In this document: piece after piece, positions 8,173 to 16,601 of the stretch | Position numbering within the stretch: the stretch's first letter is position 1 | Layout: each line of letters starts with the position of its first letter | Source: Aquiflexum gelatinilyticum | Lineage (GTDB): Bacteria > Bacteroidota > Bacteroidia > Cytophagales > Cyclobacteriaceae | Assembly: GCF_024741135.1 (NCBI RefSeq) | Contig: NZ_JANSUY010000001.1 | Coordinates: forward strand, 744,001-808,000 | Direction of reading: 5' to 3' | DNA length: 64,000 nt | Made by a program: the position numbers and the translations under genes | The notes under the pieces: model-generated | What the model saw: only the letters and a program-made list of their open reading frames with translations | What the model was told of the DNA's origin: nothing | Database searches by the model: none

Positions 8173-8751
8173 ATGAAAAAATCCGTTTTTATGCTCTTCC
8201 TCCTTGCATTGGCGTTTTCCGCATGCATGAGCCAAAAAGATTACCTTGCAGAATATGATTTTAATTATGCGGGAAATTTCAAAAAATACAAAACTTTTGG
8301 TTTTGTAAACAATCCGTTTCCGGATACGACATCCCATCATTTAGCGATTGAAAGGACAATTACCAATAGACTCGGATCTCAGGGCTTTAAATTACAGGCC
8401 GACAAACCTGATATTTTGATCAATTATAAACTTTTCTTGGACGAGGTAAAATACAGGGGGTATGAGCAGCCAAATTTTGATTATTGGGTGCAGAGAAGAA
8501 GTGCCGACTTTGAACTCACAGAGGAGGAAGAAAAGAAAAACCGGGAAAAAGATGAGAATTACAATCAGGTCAAATTCACTGAAAATAACGGGATGTTGGT
8601 CATATTTGTAATTGACAACAAAAGAGGAAACACCATTTGGCAGGGATATACTGCAGCAAGCTTTGATTTGTTTTCACCTGAAGTCAATACAGAATTGACC
8701 AAAGCCACTTACCGTGTCATGGACCAATTTAAGTTATTGACAAGAAATTAG
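8173..8751 (+). CDS. DUF4136 lipoprotein
   Basis: 192 residues from the ATG at 8173 (a TTG 9 bp upstream is less likely). A lipoprotein signal peptide ends in LALAFSAC with Cys18 as the lipidation site. The mature part shows the DUF4136 pattern: YDFNYAGNFKKYKTFGF near the start, PDILINYKL in the middle and GNTIWQGYTAASF near the end. This is a periplasmic or outer-membrane family of unknown function, common in Bacteroidota. It is convergent with the muropeptide unit (6 bp between the ends). Upstream, 7936-8172 is AT-rich with no gene. Confidence 0.84.
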   Translation: MKKSVFMLFLLALAFSACMSQKDYLAEYDFNYAGNFKKYKTFGFVNNPFPDTTSHHLAIERTITNRLGSQGFKLQADKPDILINYKLFLDEVKYRGYEQPNFDYWVQRRSADFELTEEEEKKNREKDENYNQVKFTENNGMLVIFVIDNKRGNTIWQGYTAASFDLFSPEVNTELTKATYRVMDQFKLLTRN

Positions 8752-8757
8752 ACTTTC

Positions 8758-10317
8758 TCAATCCAATTTGCCCTTTGCTTCCATTTTTCCAAGGAAGTGG
8801 AGGGCACTTGCTTTTTGAGCAGTATCGAAAGCTTGGAAAGCACAGATGATCCTGTTGAATTTTTCAGAATTTCCGATTTCATTCAATGAAAGTGGAGAAC
8901 CGAAAAGGTAAAGCTGACAGTTTTTGTTTTCTATCAATTCCTGAAGTTTGTCAAGCACCTCTTTTTCCATCCCAAAATGGTTGATAGGTTTGGCGGAAGG
9001 CACAAAAAGAGCAATCAAAATGTTGTCAAAACCATTTAATTTTCCCCAATTCCCATCCGACTTAGATTGAATGTCAAATGAGACTGAACCTAATTCTTTA
9101 TCCAACTCTCTAAAAAAGGTATTTTCTTTAGGTTGAAAAATAGATACTTTGGCAAAATTGGAATCTGTGAATTTTGTTTTTGATTTAGGTTTATTGGAAA
9201 TCTCCGTAATATATTTCAATGAAAGCAATTCATTGAATGACTGATATCCTGACCAATCAAATCCGGATTCTTTAGGAAGGTGATCTCCAAATATGCCAAG
9301 CCTTTCTTTGAATTTGTTTACTTTTTGAAAACTTTCCTCAATCATTTCCTCAGATCCATTCCTGAGGATCATTTCAATTCCTGCTGCCACATTTTCAGAA
9401 AAGCAAAGCAGGTCATTTCCTGCCTTAAATGCTTCCCATTCCAATCGCCCAGGTTCGGGAAAAAGGTCCGAGACACTTTTCATATTCAAAGCATCAGAAA
9501 CTACAATTCCTTTAAATCCCATTTCCTCTTTCAATAAGTCGGTAATGATTTCTTTGGAAATGGATGCGGGAATGGTTTTTCCGTTTGAAAGCGCCGGTGC
9601 AGCCAAGTGCCCAACCATGATCATGTCGATGCCCGCTTTGATCCCGTTGGCAAATGGATAAAGTTCTTCGGAAATCAATTCTTCTTTTGTTTTATTAATC
9701 ACAGGAAGTCCAAGATGGGAATCAGTGTCAGTATCTCCATGTCCCGGAAAATGCTTGTAACATGCCCCAATTCCGGCTTTCTCCATACCTTGATACATAG
9801 CCAAGGCAAATCTGCTCACCTTCTCTTTGTCAGGACCAAATGACCTGTATCCGATCACAGGATTTTTGGGATTGGTGTTGATATCCGCAACAGGGGCAAA
9901 ATTCAAGTGAATACCTGTTTGCTTGAGGTCTTTGCCGATGCGGTAACCTGTTTCAAAGACCAAATCCTCATGTTCAAGCGAAAGTGCTCCCAATGTAATG
10001 GCAAATGGATATTGAGGCGTTTTTTCTATCCGCATGGCCAATCCAAACTCTGCATCGATACTGATCAGAAGTGGATATTTTGAAATGGATTGATATCGCA
10101 CGATCAATGCCCGAAGTTTTTCAAGCGTATTTTCATAAGTCAGTTTTTCCTGTCTCTTCTCAAAATTGGCTGCAGCACTGTGGCGGCTATGGAAAAAAGT
10201 CAGTCCACCGATATATTGGTTTTTGATCAACGACTCGATCTTCAAATAATTCTCCTCCGTGTCATGGATAAATGCTGCCGGCGAAAAAAGCTGACCAATT
10301 TTTTCTTTTAAAGTCAT
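8758..10317 (-). CDS. nagZ: Glycoside hydrolase family 3 beta-N-acetylhexosaminidase (NagZ-like)
   Basis: 519 residues, no signal peptide, so probably cytoplasmic. Removes GlcNAc from GlcNAc-anhydroMurNAc-peptides during murein recycling. The catalytic dyad loop KHFPGHGDTDTDSH spans residues 188-201, and the nucleophile motif SDALNM puts the nucleophile at about Asp275. The TIM barrel is followed by a ~170-residue C-terminal domain, making it longer than the one-domain enterobacterial NagZ and closer to two-domain forms. It is the last gene of a minus-strand run with an AmpG-like permease and an amidase, which supports the recycling role. Confidence 0.88.
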   Translation of the reverse strand: MTLKEKIGQLFSPAAFIHDTEENYLKIESLIKNQYIGGLTFFHSRHSAAANFEKRQEKLTYENTLEKLRALIVRYQSISKYPLLISIDAEFGLAMRIEKTPQYPFAITLGALSLEHEDLVFETGYRIGKDLKQTGIHLNFAPVADINTNPKNPVIGYRSFGPDKEKVSRFALAMYQGMEKAGIGACYKHFPGHGDTDTDSHLGLPVINKTKEELISEELYPFANGIKAGIDMIMVGHLAAPALSNGKTIPASISKEIITDLLKEEMGFKGIVVSDALNMKSVSDLFPEPGRLEWEAFKAGNDLLCFSENVAAGIEMILRNGSEEMIEESFQKVNKFKERLGIFGDHLPKESGFDWSGYQSFNELLSLKYITEISNKPKSKTKFTDSNFAKVSIFQPKENTFFRELDKELGSVSFDIQSKSDGNWGKLNGFDNILIALFVPSAKPINHFGMEKEVLDKLQELIENKNCQLYLFGSPLSLNEIGNSEKFNRIICAFQAFDTAQKASALHFLGKMEAKGKLD

Positions 10318-10343
10318 TTTTGAGATAATTTCTAATTAATTCA

Positions 10344-11630
10344 TCATTTTTCATTCTGAATTTCCTCAACCTTCTTCTTCCCATATTCCTTCGGAAATTT
10401 AACATATCGGATCATCAGAATTCCAGGTAAAGCAGCCGCAACAACCCAAAGGAAAAACCCTTCATAACCCAACCATTCCTGAACAAAGCCACTCGCCATA
10501 CCGGGAAGCATCATTCCCATGGCCATAAATCCAGTTGCGATGGCATAATGGGAAGTTTTGGAAGGACCTTCGGAAACATAAATCAAATACATCATAAAAG
10601 CCGCAAATCCAAACCCATAGCCCAATTGCTCCACGACAACCACCGATCCAGCCCAAAAGGCGGATTCAGGTTGGAAATAAGCCAAAAGGTAATAGAAGAA
10701 GTTGGGCACGTTCAATGCCAAAATCATAGGCAACATCCATTTTCCCAAGCCATCTTTAGAGATAACGACACCTCCGATGATGCCTCCAAGAGAAAGTGCG
10801 ATAATCCCAAATGTCCCATATATCAAACCTACATCCGTGGTGCTGAGTCCGAGTCCGCCTTCAGGTCTACTGTCCAAAAGAAAAGGGGAGGCCATTTTTA
10901 CAAGTTGTGATTCTCCCAAGCGGTAAAAGAGGATAAAGGCCAATGCTGCCCAGATTTCTTTTTTCTTAAAAAAAGAGCTGAAGACTTTCCAAAATGTCAA
11001 CTGCACCTCTTTGACATAAGTACTGCTTTTTTCAATATTGGGAGTGGTCAAGAGGTTGATCAGCGTCAATACGAACATCAAAGCGGCAACCATCACCATT
11101 GTCAGAGACCAAGCTTTGGCATTGTCTCCGTATTTGACTTCAAGATATCCTGCTACGATGACAAACAATCCTTGCCCTGTAACCATTGCCACGCGATAGA
11201 ATGTGCTTCTCAGACCGATGAAGAACGATTGTTGTTCTTCCTTCAAAGCCAAGAGATAAAACCCATCTGAAGCAATGTCATTCGTCGCAGATGCAAAAGA
11301 GGCCAACCAGAAAAAAGCCAGAGTCAGTACAAAAAATTGACTCGTAGGTACGCTGAGGCCTATGCATAGAAAGGCAAAAGACAAAACCAGCTGCATGGCC
11401 AAAAACCATTTCCGTTTGGTTCCATAAAGGTCTACCAATGGACTCCAAAGGGGTTTGATGACCCAGGGCAGATAAAGGAAACTGGTGTAAAGTCCGATGT
11501 CTGAATTGTCCACTCCGAGTTTTTTGTACATGATGACAGAAACCGTAATGATCAATACATAGGGAATTCCTTCGGTTAGGTATAGTGGCGGAATCCAGTA
11601 CCATGGATTGTTTTTAAGGGTTTTGCTCAT
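10344..11630 (-). CDS. ampG: AmpG-like muropeptide permease (MFS)
   Basis: 428 residues with about twelve hydrophobic segments. The N-terminal WIPPLYLTEGIPYVLI and the loop WSPLVDLYGTKRKW are characteristic of the AmpG subgroup of the major facilitator superfamily. AmpG imports GlcNAc-anhydroMurNAc-peptides across the inner membrane. The start codon overlaps the stop of the upstream GNAT gene by 4 bp (ATGA), indicating translational coupling. Its position between an amidase/GH10-like pair and the hexosaminidase fits import of murein fragments followed by cytoplasmic cleavage. Confidence 0.87.
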   Translation of the reverse strand: MSKTLKNNPWYWIPPLYLTEGIPYVLIITVSVIMYKKLGVDNSDIGLYTSFLYLPWVIKPLWSPLVDLYGTKRKWFLAMQLVLSFAFLCIGLSVPTSQFFVLTLAFFWLASFASATNDIASDGFYLLALKEEQQSFFIGLRSTFYRVAMVTGQGLFVIVAGYLEVKYGDNAKAWSLTMVMVAALMFVLTLINLLTTPNIEKSSTYVKEVQLTFWKVFSSFFKKKEIWAALAFILFYRLGESQLVKMASPFLLDSRPEGGLGLSTTDVGLIYGTFGIIALSLGGIIGGVVISKDGLGKWMLPMILALNVPNFFYYLLAYFQPESAFWAGSVVVVEQLGYGFGFAAFMMYLIYVSEGPSKTSHYAIATGFMAMGMMLPGMASGFVQEWLGYEGFFLWVVAAALPGILMIRYVKFPKEYGKKKVEEIQNEK

Positions 11631-12106
11631 GGCTTCTTTCTGATGAGGTTTTGGTAAATGCTGATTTCAGAACTTTCAATGATACTTGCCCCAACAGTAT
11701 TTTTATAAAAATCAGCAGGTCCCACACCACCTATGATGGCATAGGCATATCCCATTTCTTTCATGGATTGAAGGCTTTTGACCAAAAGGACTTTTCCTAT
11801 TCCTTTTCCCCTCATAGCTTCCAGAGTTCCTGTTGGCCCAAAAAAGTTCTTTGCAGTAGATTCAAAACATGCAAAACCCAAAATCTCATTTCCTTTTTGC
11901 GCAATCCAACAGTTTACCGGAAGATGACTAAAGGCTGACTCCACTTCATTTGCCCAGTAAATACCGAAATTTTCAAACACCCATTCCCTGACAAATGACT
12001 TTTCAGGAGGTATCGGTTTTCGAAACACGATATTCTCCTTAGCCAAAATGGCTTCATTCTCAGAAATATCCGGGAGTTCCATCAAGCGGACAAGCATGTC
12101 TTTCAT
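11627..12106 (-). CDS. GNAT-family N-acetyltransferase
   Basis: 159 residues with the GNAT acetyl-CoA pattern: GPTGTLEAMRGKGIGKVLLV (motif A with R-G-K-G-I-G) and a C-terminal GPADFYKNTVGASII. It presumably acetylates an amine with acetyl-CoA; the substrate is not deducible. It overlaps by 4 bp with both neighbours (GH10-like lipoprotein upstream, AmpG-like permease downstream), so it is firmly embedded in the muropeptide unit. An amino-sugar or muropeptide substrate is an attractive inference, but there is no direct evidence. Confidence 0.83.
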   Translation of the reverse strand: MKDMLVRLMELPDISENEAILAKENIVFRKPIPPEKSFVREWVFENFGIYWANEVESAFSHLPVNCWIAQKGNEILGFACFESTAKNFFGPTGTLEAMRGKGIGKVLLVKSLQSMKEMGYAYAIIGGVGPADFYKNTVGASIIESSEISIYQNLIRKKP

Positions 12107-13782
12107 GGGATTTGGGTTTTTGGGTTGGCCTGAATTTCGAAAACCTTTGGTTTTGTTTCTTTACCAAATCGATCCAAGAAACTGATGGCAATGTATTTTT
12201 GACTGATGGAATTCAAAACAGGAAGCAACATCCTATTGCTTTCATCCAGATATATCCTTTGGGAGGAAACATTTTCTTTGCGTTTTTGGAGATCAGGGAG
12301 GGTCGGCGCGGTGTAGATCAATGCAAACCGAAAATCCGGCTGTATACCCCGCTCAAACTGAAAAGCAAATCCGTCGCCATGTGGGATCAGAATGGGAGTT
12401 TGGCCTGTTGGATTGCCATTGGGATTTGGAAGTACATCAGGAGGCAATGCTGCGAAGTGGTAATGGTTTTTGTGCAGCAAATCGGCGACATCTTTATTTT
12501 TTACATACATCGATTTGGCGCTGAAGTAAGCGTTGCCGGATATGTTTGGAGTGATCTTGGACAGTCCCACCTGATTGGAGATTTCCATTGGGTTTTCCCA
12601 GGCTTTGTCCGCATTGTCCCGGATTTTGTAGGGGCCGTTTCCGATATAAATTTTGGTGTTGTAGTGGTTTTTGGACCACCAGTTTACCAATTCCCTGTGT
12701 GAAGCAAGGTTATAATCCATGCTCCAGTACAATTGGGGAATGAGGTAGTCAATCCATCCGTTTTTCATCCATGTCAGGACATCGGCATAAAGATCGTCGA
12801 AGTTGGTCTGTCCGGCTCTGGTTTTGGATCCTGACGGGTCTTTGTCGATGTTTCTCCATACGCCAAAAGGACTGATTCCGAATTGAACCCAAGGCTTTTC
12901 GGCTTTGATGGTTTCATTTACTTCTTTGACCAAAAGATTGACATTTTCTCTTCGCCAATCATCGAGTTTTTGTCCGGGTTTTCCATACTTTTTAAAAGAT
13001 GCTGCGTCATTAAAAACTTCCTTTTCCACTTTGTAAGGATAAAAATAGTCATCAAAGTGGATGGCATCAATATTGTAATTTTGGACTACTTCTTTGATGA
13101 TTTCTACCAGATGAGCCCTTACTTCGGGCAAACCGGGATTGTAATAATACTTCGTGGCATACTTGATCATCCAATTGGGATGCTTGACAAAATCATGGTT
13201 TGGGCTGAGGTCTTTGGTTTCCATAGTCATGGTAGCCCGGTAAGGATTAAACCATGCATGGAATTCTAATCCCCGTTTGTGCGATTCCAATATCATCCAA
13301 GAAAGAGGATCTTCCATGGTATTTGGTTTTTGGCCTTGTTTCCCTGTCAGGTATTTGGACCAAGGGGAATATTTGGATGGATAAAATGCATCGCCTGATG
13401 TCCTTACTTGAACAATCACCGCATTAAAATTGAGGGATTTGTAATAATCCAGCAGTTTGATGAATTCTTCTTTTTGCTTTGAATACGGGTCTGTAGAAGA
13501 TGTTGGCCAATCAATATTGGCGACTGTCGCGATCCAAACTCCTCTGAATTCCCTCGGACTCGGTCCCAATTCGATCTCCAATGGTTTATAAAATGGAGGT
13601 TGATTTGGAACTGTTGCAGTTTTGGAAGGATACTCGTTGTTTCCGTTTGGTTTGGTAGGATCCGTTACTTGAGGGTTAGGTCTTGTTCTTGTGTTGGTAA
13701 TTGGTGTCATTGTCTTGCAGGACTGAACACCAATGACCATAGATAATAGGAATGCGAAATAATATATTCTTGAATTTTTCAA
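12103..13782 (-). CDS. GH10-like (GHL10, DUF187) lipoprotein, predicted glycosidase
   Basis: 559 residues. The signal peptide ends in a lipobox (GVQSC, Cys22). A proline-rich linker follows, then the GHL10 barrel beginning EFRGVWIATVANIDWPT, with FHAWFNPYR and DAIHFDDYFYPY further on. These segments define the predicted glycosidases related to YngK. A 100-residue C-terminal beta-rich region follows. Biochemically characterised relatives of this superfamily are few; one related family cleaves denuded peptidoglycan glycan strands. Location is the cell envelope. Its ATGA overlap with the GNAT gene and proximity to an amidase suggest murein processing. Confidence 0.84.
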   Translation of the reverse strand: MKNSRIYYFAFLLSMVIGVQSCKTMTPITNTRTRPNPQVTDPTKPNGNNEYPSKTATVPNQPPFYKPLEIELGPSPREFRGVWIATVANIDWPTSSTDPYSKQKEEFIKLLDYYKSLNFNAVIVQVRTSGDAFYPSKYSPWSKYLTGKQGQKPNTMEDPLSWMILESHKRGLEFHAWFNPYRATMTMETKDLSPNHDFVKHPNWMIKYATKYYYNPGLPEVRAHLVEIIKEVVQNYNIDAIHFDDYFYPYKVEKEVFNDAASFKKYGKPGQKLDDWRRENVNLLVKEVNETIKAEKPWVQFGISPFGVWRNIDKDPSGSKTRAGQTNFDDLYADVLTWMKNGWIDYLIPQLYWSMDYNLASHRELVNWWSKNHYNTKIYIGNGPYKIRDNADKAWENPMEISNQVGLSKITPNISGNAYFSAKSMYVKNKDVADLLHKNHYHFAALPPDVLPNPNGNPTGQTPILIPHGDGFAFQFERGIQPDFRFALIYTAPTLPDLQKRKENVSSQRIYLDESNRMLLPVLNSISQKYIAISFLDRFGKETKPKVFEIQANPKTQIP

Positions 13783-13806
13783 TTTAAAGTAAGGGTTAGT
13801 CTTTGG

Positions 13807-14472
13807 TTAAGGTTTGCTTTTGAAATTCAGGTCTGACAACCTTTTTCTCAATTTTCTCATGAATTTTGGACCGGGATCCTGTTTTTGGGTCAGGTAGTTA
13901 GGGTCAGTTTCTTTCCAAATTGGTGTCCCTTGAAATGCATAATATTCGTGGTGGCCTATCACATAAGTAAGTTTATACTTTTTGTTAAGATACCTTATCA
14001 AATCAGCGTTTGCTTTGACCTGTGCTTTGGTCAGTGGCGCATCCGGGCCCCCGATATTTTCGATACCTATTGCAGTATAGTTGAGTCCAATGGTATGTCT
14101 TGCAAAGGTCGTGTCAGGAAGTAACCTGAAGATAGTTCCGTCCCTGTCAACCAAAAAATGCGCCGAAACATTGAGGTTGCTCGCGGCAGTCAGTTCGGGT
14201 CTGCCTCCGAGATGAACGGGATTGAATACCTCAAAAGTCGATTCCAATGAATAGACCGCCGTCCAATGCACCACGACCATAGTGGGTTCAATGGTTGCAG
14301 TTTCTTTCTCAATGCCATGCCTGCTTTTAAGATATTGAAGAGAAAGGTTTTCCCTTTCTTGGTCAAAAACTATTGGCTTGTCAAATATTCGGAAAGTTTG
14401 CGCCTTGGACTTTAGGATTGCGAAAGCACAAAAAAAAGTAAACATTAAGAAAATGTGGGTGGTTTTTTTCAT
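13807..14472 (-). CDS. N-acetylmuramoyl-L-alanine amidase (Amidase_2, AmpD fold), secreted
   Basis: 221 residues with a signal peptide (about residues 1-24) and an AmpD-type zinc amidase domain. Predicted zinc ligands are His69 (VVVHWTA), His174 or His175 (VIGHHEY) and Asp199 (QDPGPKF). It cleaves the lactyl-amide bond between MurNAc and the stem peptide. Unlike cytoplasmic AmpD, the signal peptide places it in the periplasm or outside. It is the first gene of the 14472-8758 minus-strand unit, so the promoter should lie just upstream of 14472. Confidence 0.9.
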   Translation of the reverse strand: MKKTTHIFLMFTFFCAFAILKSKAQTFRIFDKPIVFDQERENLSLQYLKSRHGIEKETATIEPTMVVVHWTAVYSLESTFEVFNPVHLGGRPELTAASNLNVSAHFLVDRDGTIFRLLPDTTFARHTIGLNYTAIGIENIGGPDAPLTKAQVKANADLIRYLNKKYKLTYVIGHHEYYAFQGTPIWKETDPNYLTQKQDPGPKFMRKLRKRLSDLNFKSKP

Positions 14473-14591
14473 TTCATCATTAAATACGAATGTCCAGAGT
14501 CAAATTTTACTCAAAATAAAGGAATTTATTCTATAGCTGAATTCCAAACACTAAAACTTTGGAGGAGATTGAAATTAAATAAAAACAAAAA

Positions 14592-14615
14592 GCCCCAATC
14601 TCAATAGACTGGGGA
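14592..14615 (-). terminator. Rho-independent terminator of the hsp20 gene
   Basis: On the minus strand, the inverted repeat formed by CCCCAGTCT and AGATTGGGG (one mismatch, short loop) is followed at once by a T-rich run (CTTTTTGTTTTTATTT). It lies 22 bp past the hsp20 stop codon, in the correct orientation. Confidence 0.85.
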
Positions 14616-14637
14616 CTTGCATACGTAGGAAAAAATC

Positions 14638-15084
14638 TCAACCTACCGAAATGGCTTTTTTGGGTTTGTCACTTTCAATAACCTTCTTTGGGAGGACTAC
14701 ATTCAAAATGCCATTATCATATTTGGCATCTATTTTTTCGTCCATCACGTTCTCGGGAAGGCTGAATGAACGCCTGATACTTGAATACGAGAATTCTTTC
14801 TTACGGTAATTTTCTTTCTTCTCCTCTTTCTTCTCTTCTTTTTCGGCGCTGATATTCAGCATTCCGTCTACAACTTCGACTTTAAAATCTTTTTTGTCAA
14901 AGCCCGGTGCAGAAAGTTCAAGTTTGAACTCTTTGTCATTTTCAATCACATTGGTGGAAGGAATTTCCACGCCTTTTTCAGGAAGCCAGAATTTTTCGTC
15001 CCAATCAAATGGGTTTTCTGTCCCAAAGAAATCCTGAACCAATTTTGGCCAGGCGCTTCCGTTTTGCTTAGTTAGTAATCCCAT
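14638..15084 (-). CDS. Small heat-shock protein, Hsp20/alpha-crystallin family
   Basis: 148 residues. An alpha-crystallin domain occupies about residues 38-140. It begins STNVIENDKEFKLELSAPGF and ends with DAKYDNGILNVVLPKK, the G-x-L motif strand of the family. The inserted loop is very rich in Lys and Glu (EKEEKKEEKKE). The protein is an ATP-independent holdase that prevents aggregation in the cytoplasm. It is monocistronic, with its own terminator downstream and 118 bp to the next gene. Confidence 0.93.
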   Translation of the reverse strand: MGLLTKQNGSAWPKLVQDFFGTENPFDWDEKFWLPEKGVEIPSTNVIENDKEFKLELSAPGFDKKDFKVEVVDGMLNISAEKEEKKEEKKENYRKKEFSYSSIRRSFSLPENVMDEKIDAKYDNGILNVVLPKKVIESDKPKKAISVG

Positions 15085-15202
15085 GGCTTTTAGAATTTAG
15101 AGGTTAATTGGATTTTTTTAACGACGCTAAGTTAATATCATCCAAATAAAAATCACATGATAATAGTCACATAACCAACTGATTATGCTCAAAAAATGCA
15201 AG

Positions 15203-16162
15203 TCAAAAAAGCTTCCTTACAATATTTTCAATGCATTTGGAGGAAAGTCTTGCGGTAATATTGTCGTTATCAAAAACCGGATTTAGTTCAACAATGTCCA
15301 TGCTTATCAGCTTACCTGTTTTGGCCAAATAATGGAATATCCTGAAAGCCAACTCAGGTGAAAATCCCAAAGGAGAAGGCGCACTCACCCCGGGAGCATA
15401 TGCTGATGAAAAACCATCAAGGTCTACACTGAGGTATATTTTATTGACTTGAAGACAAAAATCATCCAAAGTTTGTGCAATGGTTTCCCAATTGGCCAAA
15501 GTGAATTCCTCCATTTCCAACCATCGGACTTTGTGTTTTAAGGCAGTTTCAAAAAGTACTTTTGGATTGGATGATTGTTGGATACCAAGGCATAGGTAAT
15601 GGAAGTTGCTTTGGTAATCATTGGCCAACTGAAAAAATGGTGACCCCGAATGTCCTTTGCCGCTGTTCAATTCCCTGAGGTCAAAATGGGCGTCCAGATT
15701 GATGATGCCTAATTTTTCGCTTTTGGGAATCAAATACTCCAGTATCCCGCGACCATGGGCAAAAGCAAGGTCGTGTCCACCGCCCAATAAAACAGGGAAA
15801 TAGTTGTTTTGGAGTAATTCGGTTACGGTTTTGGAGATAAGCGAATGACTCGATTCCATGTCTTCACCTTCTGTGATAATATCCCCCATATCATAAATCC
15901 CAACATCCTCAGGCAGGTGAAAGGCCATCGGGCCCATCATTTTCCTGATAGCTTCCGGGCCTTTGGCTGCACCCGTTCTCCCAAGATTTCTACGGACTCC
16001 TTCGTCTCCTGCATAACCTAGGATTGCAACCCCTTTTCCATTTGCAGGTTGATCGATATGCAGATTATCCACACAGGTCACAGCCTGATGCCAATATTGA
16101 ATGGATTCAGATGGACGACCTGTCCAGATATGGGGTGGTGTTGGATGGTGAAGAAGAGCCAT
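15203..16162 (-). CDS. hutG: Formimidoylglutamase (arginase/ureohydrolase family)
   Basis: 319 residues with the binuclear-manganese motifs of ureohydrolases: GGGHDLAFAHG, NLDAHFDLR and SVDLDGFSSAYAPG. The APGVSAPSPLGF continuation favours formimidoylglutamase, the last step of histidine degradation to glutamate and formamide, over arginase or agmatinase. Arginase-like alternatives cannot be fully excluded, since no other hut genes are in the window. Two palindromic AACCGGTT boxes lie just upstream of the start (16176-16211) and could be operators. Confidence 0.8.
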   Translation of the reverse strand: MALLHHPTPPHIWTGRPSESIQYWHQAVTCVDNLHIDQPANGKGVAILGYAGDEGVRRNLGRTGAAKGPEAIRKMMGPMAFHLPEDVGIYDMGDIITEGEDMESSHSLISKTVTELLQNNYFPVLLGGGHDLAFAHGRGILEYLIPKSEKLGIINLDAHFDLRELNSGKGHSGSPFFQLANDYQSNFHYLCLGIQQSSNPKVLFETALKHKVRWLEMEEFTLANWETIAQTLDDFCLQVNKIYLSVDLDGFSSAYAPGVSAPSPLGFSPELAFRIFHYLAKTGKLISMDIVELNPVFDNDNITARLSSKCIENIVRKLF

Positions 16163-16175
16163 TTTTAAAGATTGA

Positions 16176-16211
16176 AACCGGTTTTTCTTTTTTGTAATAA
16201 TAAAACCGGTT
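16176..16211. promoter_or_regulatory. Paired AACCGGTT palindromes upstream of hutG
   Basis: The 8-bp palindrome AACCGGTT occurs at 16176-16183 and again at 16204-16211, 28 bp apart centre to centre; together they also form a 10-bp inverted repeat. They lie 14-49 bp upstream of hutG, and the second overlaps the stop codon of the 74-residue gene. No T-run follows, so this does not look like a terminator. An operator for a dimeric regulator is the simplest reading. Confidence 0.45.
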
Positions 16212-16434
16212 ATGATTTGGCAAGATAAAGGTTGAATTCCAAGGCATTGCCGGCTACAAATTCATCCACAGCGAGGTCTTCCATGATTTCATCATCAAAC
16301 TCCATTTCGGTTTTTTCCACTTTCCCGTCGGGATGGATAATCAGTTCAGTCCCAGTCCAATCCTCAGGATTGACCTTGACCAAAACCTGGTAATCGTCAA
16401 ACACCCTTTTGAAATATTTTGGCATCGTACCCAT
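16210..16434 (-). CDS. Conserved-looking small hypothetical protein
   Basis: 74 residues, acidic overall, with the N-terminal MPKYFKRVFDDYQVLVKV and a central TELIIHPDGKVEKTEMEFDD that suggests a small beta-rich fold. No signal peptide, membrane segment or catalytic motif is visible, and I recognise no family. It is divergent from the trp operon, sharing a 92-bp upstream region with the trp leader. Its position upstream of hutG on the same strand, 47 bp away, would allow cotranscription. Confidence 0.55.
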   Translation of the reverse strand: MGTMPKYFKRVFDDYQVLVKVNPEDWTGTELIIHPDGKVEKTEMEFDDEIMEDLAVDEFVAGNALEFNLYLAKS

Positions 16435-16483
16435 AGCGTCAATTTTTTATTCAAAATTACCCATAATTTTATTCAATATCTTT

Positions 16484-16512
16484 TTGATAAGCAAAATGCA
16501 TTTTTAACTTTG
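16484..16512 (+). promoter_or_regulatory. Predicted Bacteroidota sigma-A promoter of the trp operon
   Basis: TTG at 16484-16486, an 18-nt spacer and TAACTTTG at 16505-16512 match the phylum consensus TTG / TAnnTTTG. Transcription should begin near 16517, about 10 nt before the leader-peptide ATG at 16527, giving a very short 5' end ahead of the attenuator. Confidence 0.65.
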
Positions 16513-16526
16513 TCCCACTGAAAAAA

Positions 16527-16601
16527 ATGAAAACAACTCAAAACACATATTGGTGGTGGCATTGGACTTCTAAAATAGAAGAACCAGTTGTTGTTGCCTG
16601 A
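16527..16601 (+). CDS. trpL: trp leader peptide (24 residues, four Trp codons)
   Basis: ATG at 16527 and TGA at 16599-16601 enclose a 24-residue peptide whose middle reads TYWWWHWTSK. The four TGG codons (16551-16559 and 16563-16565) are a density that is essentially diagnostic of a tryptophan attenuator leader. The peptide lies between the predicted promoter and an intrinsic terminator upstream of trpE. Ribosome stalling at the TGG codons under Trp starvation would cover the first stem segment of the attenuator (16561-16571). The peptide itself is not expected to have a function. Confidence 0.93.
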   Translation: MKTTQNTYWWWHWTSKIEEPVVVA

